The notes under the pieces are model-generated. The model was not told the origin of the DNA. It worked only from the letters and a program-made list of their open reading frames with translations, and did not search any database. DNA of 64,000 nt, taken from the NCBI GenBank assembly GCA_028687205.1, contig JAQUAP010000001.1, positions 1-64,000 of the forward strand, in the 5' to 3' direction. Below are positions 63,701-64,000 of the stretch, piece by piece. Position numbers and translations under genes: made by a program. How positions within the stretch are numbered: position 1 is the first letter of the stretch; each line of letters begins with the position of its first letter. This stretch comes from Candidatus Omnitrophota bacterium. Lineage in GTDB: Bacteria > Omnitrophota > Gorgyraeia > Gygaellales > Profunditerraquicolaceae.

Positions 63701-64000
63701 ATTACTGCCTAATACTCCATTTGCCAAGAACCTTATTATTGCAGGTTATAACTCTGACACTGCCCCGCCTGCAGGCGCCATCGCGCACAACTTTATTTCC
63801 AATGTAGTGCCAGCTTCAAGCTCAGTAATTGAGAAGTTGACAGGTTCCCAGATTGTAAGCCCCGAAGAAACCAGTGGTTCGACTCGTGTAAACTCCAAAA
63901 CCGCGAATAGCGGCGTTTTTGTTCCTACCGAATCTTCTTCACCGGCAATAAACAAAGATAAGTTGATAGAATTAACGGAATTATTGCTTAAGGAAGCACC
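48711..64000 (+). CDS. Giant exported protein (at least 5096 residues), C39-like N-terminus and HExxH motif; 3' end beyond window
   Basis: One frame without a stop from ATG 48711 to the window end. Residues 1-48 are a signal peptide (IRVVAFIVAAVFLPEQVAQA). About 120-265 is a peptidase C39-like papain fold: Cys136 (KPCGSKAL), His229 (GDHYVLI) and Asp245 (YFLDEHK), with the family's 16-residue H-to-D gap. About 300-640 and 2820-4250 are Gly/Ala-rich blocks with hydrophobic, GxxxG-like stretches. Between them lie about 2000 soluble polar residues. HELVH is at 4511-4515, with a further HETAQ at 4718. The end is Ser/Pro/Ala-rich with SSPA/SSPV motifs. No overall family recognised. It may be secreted, surface-bound or self-processed by its C39-like domain; c-di-GMP controls its leader. 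Confidence 0.9.
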   Translation, partial: MIKPKAHTEDRVVSKKESKEGFKSSFKTWIRVVAFIVAAVFLPEQVAQAVEYDWRVLWHKPAIGLPSNNAFSPDYLKNVQNINVPQAVRSILKDIANKPIISIKISDNLTIELDKPLKMSNQRIDELFNWLVGKPCGSKALYDLLMYQGLSPQGTVPDSLEQDIAVFALTVDILNDVLKPEGNPKVIKNSLYALAKASEFFGLKLYPVKIDSLQETTPAPFIAHLNGDHYVLITKISGDKIYFLDEHKEEFLPLEKFLQDFSGYALVQGLSPKGTVPLNDAEAKKILGARSNKKGYADISSLFEEPSSSDLLLGAGITIAACAAASYLGPAMSGGTATWNTGSAVASFGQGMFYSQIGQAATNIGVRNLGMNATTAGIFGTATIGALTGGTSAYAQGATGFSGIGQGALNGALLGAAKAGASVFAYDMLKDTSFFKNNPYIGRQFANLAGSAIGYTAFMGTMGALSGTALDTGYKMKVYAADGQSYKWESPQTLSQGVGMALDSMKGSLVQQGVGLAVEYAASEGWLGGTLQKHPGYSRLLGEPLGGFAGANAGSLTTYQSVMNGLLSGGVSIGLTALGGNYDEITGKNSLGMTRMQMSTLNWAGTALAYAGTGALIADTDKASIFKTAFVKRLEGLSTNYLTFGGTSPLSTGGGRGWSEVQYIEKISQLAGISDFKANADYAMKKAGYTDWNKFVEDGRLSSLMPSISYSLVNYAQSSLHYAAVNNLVDTVGYSKTAADLFGIPHSKIIEQEFNNEKHAWLAPIQPNKTGPIVGENYFSGLKGSDIRIRMEDGETVLLSLRAGLRDPLNTKVKEGDNELLFSKEQISLAGIKDKRKDGMGEIKIVGERSDFLQGALEEISANAEGDLAIFAKQDISKTDYYKGSYTFQYRKDEPTILDVYTSGKVTQKDYWFNDEKQVNVGRMYVYADNPIKAKENKDYLDYAAFLSRADGKYPVDALGYRKLSNGQIEVTAVSLGEGKNKAASSPLPKTMGDLLSGLNKTGESRVGAKVLFKKDDTGVTVEGKITRIQEKTLPPQNSTLPDFTPQKVIEVTIYTGKEYVSVTADQGQDIPFTVIKKEETGVTSKNLPSAVELSLKGSGAITGEKVNLDGLKEIKISLALNPNTLFESSTRGIPGMEAAWSRQLSFIGKAEDGQLVVSTPSIGIQAYKQLSEQMHQKVFEKAKEDLSPKDAINKNLEVKLTAVDKEGETVSLAVKGDYALNYYPNNNQVQEEWKQYGGRPEGLTPDLLTTYRIPSDIEDFSLPVVFFKVKELSSKTGKILTEDMGLADAQAIAAKNPAEARKFLRIETIQGSVIEPAAQERVELWKSIGPTLKESAGEVTREGDTLINLANLFASQYAVIKAKNDGDIRRQDTIIQKDEKGNAQVTSVDLRYAGQELLLWKDGLIGRSQDTADEATNILAPKFKEGSRLAVESFDQAGKSVGNPLIAYTSDLNEASTFIRSGIKSTDLNREKIENFLKKENSLITFNDAQVNEVLGTYGKSGRIVDAIVEVASKTKPGLEENVKKGDIRAQVIQELKNQLATEYTTIFDFENESTPYWAVTPKAATKGTQDSAKVKDSANPPVSGTIFITQSGGSVKRLSDAFNEYSGRIQISQTDLQPQVFSPGAHWALPVDKEGTVKDETKFMFDKASWLSAKGTQGGFTIGLDNLPYGWADKTVSRIEKQDIRWGVNASASLEQFMASVSRSLASKLNSLGQAGGVEKLREAIGEELTFKDRDGKTIDIKFNEGELEKCFDGTRLNKTALSVLLFAKANQAKVDFKELKIEGLGTSVIEKDFLWGVNGLKETYGEFGNTGKLSNAKIKLHAIVVGQDDKKTEIKSPALLKDMEVSFLDEKGRISASTKSPVVYFSTPIGEGDSPADRNDSTLMLSQLAEGAHGFTIFTPVAGENGKVEALDLGIKAISPQQLSGTIGILDLTKVHLAGRYIVGEGGAYFNDSNIFGKWKPGAKINYVRTENGWRPDYGKQDIAGLVKTVLNMPVLATQNKQAVGDQAIGDKESSQVYFLELLKEGAVLDYKYNEKAGQGSFVPASKEFDSNFAVLTQAFYKHDGDWKEAEVITKPRWNEKLGSFVVSIDTKGQEIIFYNRNPLNQQSDENGAKKKQVNFDKTRKNVNTKDYQTEATSEERIEQIRDKNDKLLGTLDEGYGKIGFSMNMAGDLSSIVGLPGTHLTVKNSAEDQLILEGENSKGGKTELKLWNNKDFDYYVDEKYGVFAKDANFSEKGVINSDTVSGRFNRYGQKTYMVNGEEAMVVIENGKNKLVSKRVFIENNIEKPLRELEELNKTRKDQSLGGLLEKTRESLGKGDLEGASKFLNRAVITEQLGTLSPDKQKEISKKFGLTVKGDKIEVSDKTDFNGLGKMLERIKLTALFDILSTEAEASISKDPALKAYFNNGRLDREKFINTKSDAATKALVSKVQKTLIQENGLDAASQLVIVNGRYYLRDNKNKELLDLKTNMKYKINEDGTVSGTTTINGGDIRMKDGKPWIENINGANIAVTTKGMYLLLGPGENPVRLYFDRDTNVFGGKLRLVINEPDKDGLISYGLSFEYKGVSYRPKNLYFSDKGKAVVLVLAPAAREFTFEEASVGIMTTTMVQDTEALILDLRAGSPKPLTASYTENVSFANGITQRRTIDNKGIEKVILMTPEGKFERMTAIAQGIYSYRSNETDKKEQWRYYNNSGAEVPVKDISKALVDTALTSVGQMKENQQARVDPRKFLDSLIDGINRDIDFAVIDSNTGKVEQLKLDALSEKPEALAQAVNELCLRRRYGVATLEQFYKELQQIVYNPSYGISNRYIFSRIVDDAWTYREIGGYGTGTALTIGGTIGAYMTGGLSLKATASGLAILGTTAALSSAAFYYGATGEFIGAKAMAEDAALGMFPGLGGLGRTLKTFRQVATLSKVVELASVGKYGAMLNSALYNTNNAIYGINGEVAPLSQKVIAAGYSLAPGVLNAGSRAARYFALTDTAGVAIGTGLYSAATLGTSEITARLSGTSLDWGDRAFIAGTSLIPGAARLGALNTSSSNFLFATLRSPATQFWANYNLGLGYTNAIALNQNVDLTTLAKTAGYSLLLTYSMLGGAQGISKGLTTLRNVPAFSQNLSPAKSLIFSTATGAGVGIVANRAVTGEWFGDSWGWYAAGGALAGAGAYGTGRALSSALTPALKDFKFGFNSGLNGQYTSGLGGTSESMGVRAGLAVKKVGDFAARDLSTKAVFVASTATGTGVGIVANRAVTGEWFGDNWGWYAAGGALAGAGTYASAKGASRLMQTETGQKWLAGLDRAKYRTQETIRSTSSALNDLAKPAVTGFKTEMAGYKKILSQSVSATGEVIGINQPMTFLAGSTAGAIIDYTAGDKRANLKPAAAGALGRILINPGRGILSAASGAANYWRIDNNLGSNLDKIKATERFVLNKAMRDNIGGIPSGMLSFAFYTADSYMQAYSESYTVRAITHTALHPLQVIKDIFTSIDLTTKTINSLSSGIPKDKWVEVGMFLGGMIGASKGYSNLGSRLATEAKASSFTSFMANTHTSAASLVYLNAAFTFLPLITDGGAGDPQAWFKQLYYGAYNMDQSAQGAMTMALAWNVLRAGLGRLRQTGAGQAVDKLVNNHLEHATPAVKYGLPLAMTVGGAELYALNKDKQDDLQANYLAHTGLVIAGIGAMLLANKIEKSSAYRWLREEGKQMPQPNALGLEAAEKTTAKTRTEKIFGTHSSRLYGKEWVKTELKYNIRWGGIGAIAGLVGAASSGKIKDWHDRIEYLVLGAIGGMAILRNLPALVKTGARVGVKGTEITGAGALTYGAKKMTFDPLAGWIEGELGYRNDFNFTRATTPHLFRAGDTQDDLVYALSMGVVGLGIAKVSTTAIKAYREKGAAGLEKPEGVINKGFLTKAEQHLMRSGQDLEPFLQSWSKDWGKNVLSSVGTMAVGYGLYNWGKEGEARNKDLSTLWKYAGVAMVGMGLLKTVGILGGDLNLRAIANLRGKNQAIAGAMATAAGAGLFLWGSSDDLKDAQLAGLDLGKIIQVSGGALAAVGALNMFAGVRGMRLQGKNLEAAVNNSALSRYAGNSLATAKGIIWDFGARGTTVNLFTVIAPLFGVIAATSWFTQKYISSSSYSKLEKTILDYTAGAFLNNDIKKGPLSINTYSDIVGGKGEKWAEAKGLWAKLSILGLLADRAYTASLFGTDANAKVKGDFKSMADAVSKLGSSGRIWNALDKSNVSFSAALALLYPVAEPFFSNIKPGNFGYKFQAVGKAMEDVFGGAAIAGISPRAAAQASSPLRILNMITTGTIEETVTEQAIQMILNITPLGPVLGPQAVEVIQEIASPFGNAHMNYIPSRAMAKNYVNGNLQRVQGLIDKVDAKLAKPDANTDILNHQLGRLNTTKRFYENIAGNLDLANGSAEGVIGAMLPLLQSKINSLGSVGLAAIRNNLGAMDAVEFKAKGLYSLVNQDTKDIVTAQASSDGKTVDVDAAQNLNFNIDASGRLSIRPNVVGHYNIGGGAHELVHLFVDKNRSNEKIAPLVRQIQSSLGYKTVGSVPLEISEWGPNEMLTQYFSMLFLAKYIANHKLDYSTDSSASSIQDLVERTLNRRFDDLGQAMASVNAMAQPDLLAPKVASDDFMAHVIDFVQWKNGNRVEVNYEAKVGQLKSMLQEKGIHLEQAGSAEFKKAGIYLNADGNTTEAGQGGDITVQINRDVQDKGAAYEAYVLYHETAQALREQIGNQDTVLKEFGSVREQFQKTQDKKAVQALDDFMDYLKTYDSVLKDYVVGLVEAGKEAKVSLEDLTSIKARIQASFHYDNEDNAAVISGLDKLISGLQEGGQEVTVADIRKLARQSVNPEYHRAIEFWGHTAPLLYTPELAKSIIGKNKALKRLADSIQKYPLLADFLRKQNEALGMPKIATSSPARDAGIKSRILAAALAALTAGTTAKSSSPVDSSSPAERTQPMALPVAAATAAQVALGSLVNTNFTQQVIVPGSSPVIPAGVTLSALLPNTPFAKNLIIAGYNSDTAPPAGAIAHNFISNVVPASSSVIEKLTGSQIVSPEETSGSTRVNSKTANSGVFVPTESSSPAINKDKLIELTELLLKEA
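49152..49181 (+). repeat. In-frame 30-bp repeat copy 1 inside the giant gene
   Basis: CAGGGACTGTCCCCG, then CAGGGGACTGTCCCT: two GGGACTGTCCC cores. It encodes QGLSPQGTVP (residues 148-157), 12 residues after the candidate catalytic Cys. Confidence 0.85.
49512..49541 (+). repeat. In-frame 30-bp repeat copy 2 inside the giant gene
   Basis: Differs from copy 1 at one base (Q to K) and sits in the same codon phase, encoding QGLSPKGTVP (residues 268-277) at the end of the C39-like domain. Confidence 0.85.
58086..58523 (+). repeat. Internal duplication in the giant gene
   Basis: Two nearly identical 39-residue segments begin at 58086 (STATGAGVGIVANRAVTGEW...) and 58407 (STATGTGVGIVANRAVTGEW...), 107 codons apart. 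They share WFGD and WGWYAAGGALAGAG, differing at few residues. Confidence 0.9.

Noticed and set aside
48500..63955. Dozens of minus-strand open frames of 60-190 codons across the giant gene
   Set aside because: They are antisense shadows of one continuous plus-strand frame; they lack ribosome sites and have Ser/Pro-biased, low-complexity translations.
1..64000. CRISPR arrays, rRNA genes, prophage or recoded stops
   Set aside because: No regularly spaced repeats of CRISPR length, no rRNA segments, no capsid/terminase genes; TGA and TAG end genes normally.

Overview
The window looks like one contig of an uncultured, Gram-negative-type anaerobic bacterium, most likely Candidatus Omnitrophota. 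This is inferred from gene content and style, not from a marker gene. Supporting signs are a ferredoxin-dependent 2-oxoacid oxidoreductase, a MetV-type protein, lipoproteins, a secretin and a porin (so an outer membrane), tandem PAS/GAF kinases, many short palindromic REP-like repeats and an enormous open reading frame. TGA and TAG both act as stops, so the genetic code is standard. Genes are packed with 4-20 nt overlaps, and nearly all are on the plus strand.

Bases 1-18840 are housekeeping and metabolism: RarA (cut by the window edge); an elongation factor G fused to a membrane-anchored coiled coil; MetV; an IscU-type scaffold; formyl-THF cyclo-ligase; RNase Y; a YmdB-like phosphoesterase; a GH39-like secreted protein that lacks its acid/base glutamate; exonuclease VII (xseA/xseB); Dxs; a four-gene 2-oxoacid:ferredoxin oxidoreductase; GltX; a small lipoprotein; and a B12-binding radical SAM protein. 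Bases 18841-21776 hold tRNA-Gln followed by a visibly AT-richer insert carrying a Fic protein. Bases 21777-28970 carry a membrane glycosyltransferase, two histidine kinases, a receiver protein, a receiver-GGDEF regulator and a FIST sensor, with tRNA-Leu and tRNA-Glu nearby.

Bases 29177-46080 are a Tad (Flp) pilus locus: a parvulin lipoprotein, CpaB, a secretin with a TonB-like C-terminus, a TadZ-TadA fusion, a DUF192 protein, an HTH/coiled-coil protein of unknown role, about a dozen tandem Flp/TadE-like pilin genes behind a structured leader, a TadG-like protein, TadB, and a TadC gene with a frameshift. A RAYT transposase (46198-46875) sits between 27-bp direct repeats, and related hairpins are scattered through the locus. 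An OprB-like porin gene follows; it has no normal start codon because the right-hand repeat lies at its 5' end.

The most striking part is 48393-64000: a promoter, a convincing c-di-GMP-I (GEMM) riboswitch with an overlapping terminator, and then one uninterrupted reading frame of at least 5096 codons that runs off the window. Its product begins with a signal peptide and a C39-like papain-fold domain with C/H/D residues in place. It continues through Gly/Ala-rich membrane-like blocks and a long soluble section to an HELVH metalloprotease-like motif. A plausible reading is that c-di-GMP, made by GGDEF proteins such as the one at 25328-26263, controls surface appendages and this giant exported protein together. 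That link is inference; only the riboswitch and the reading frame are directly visible.
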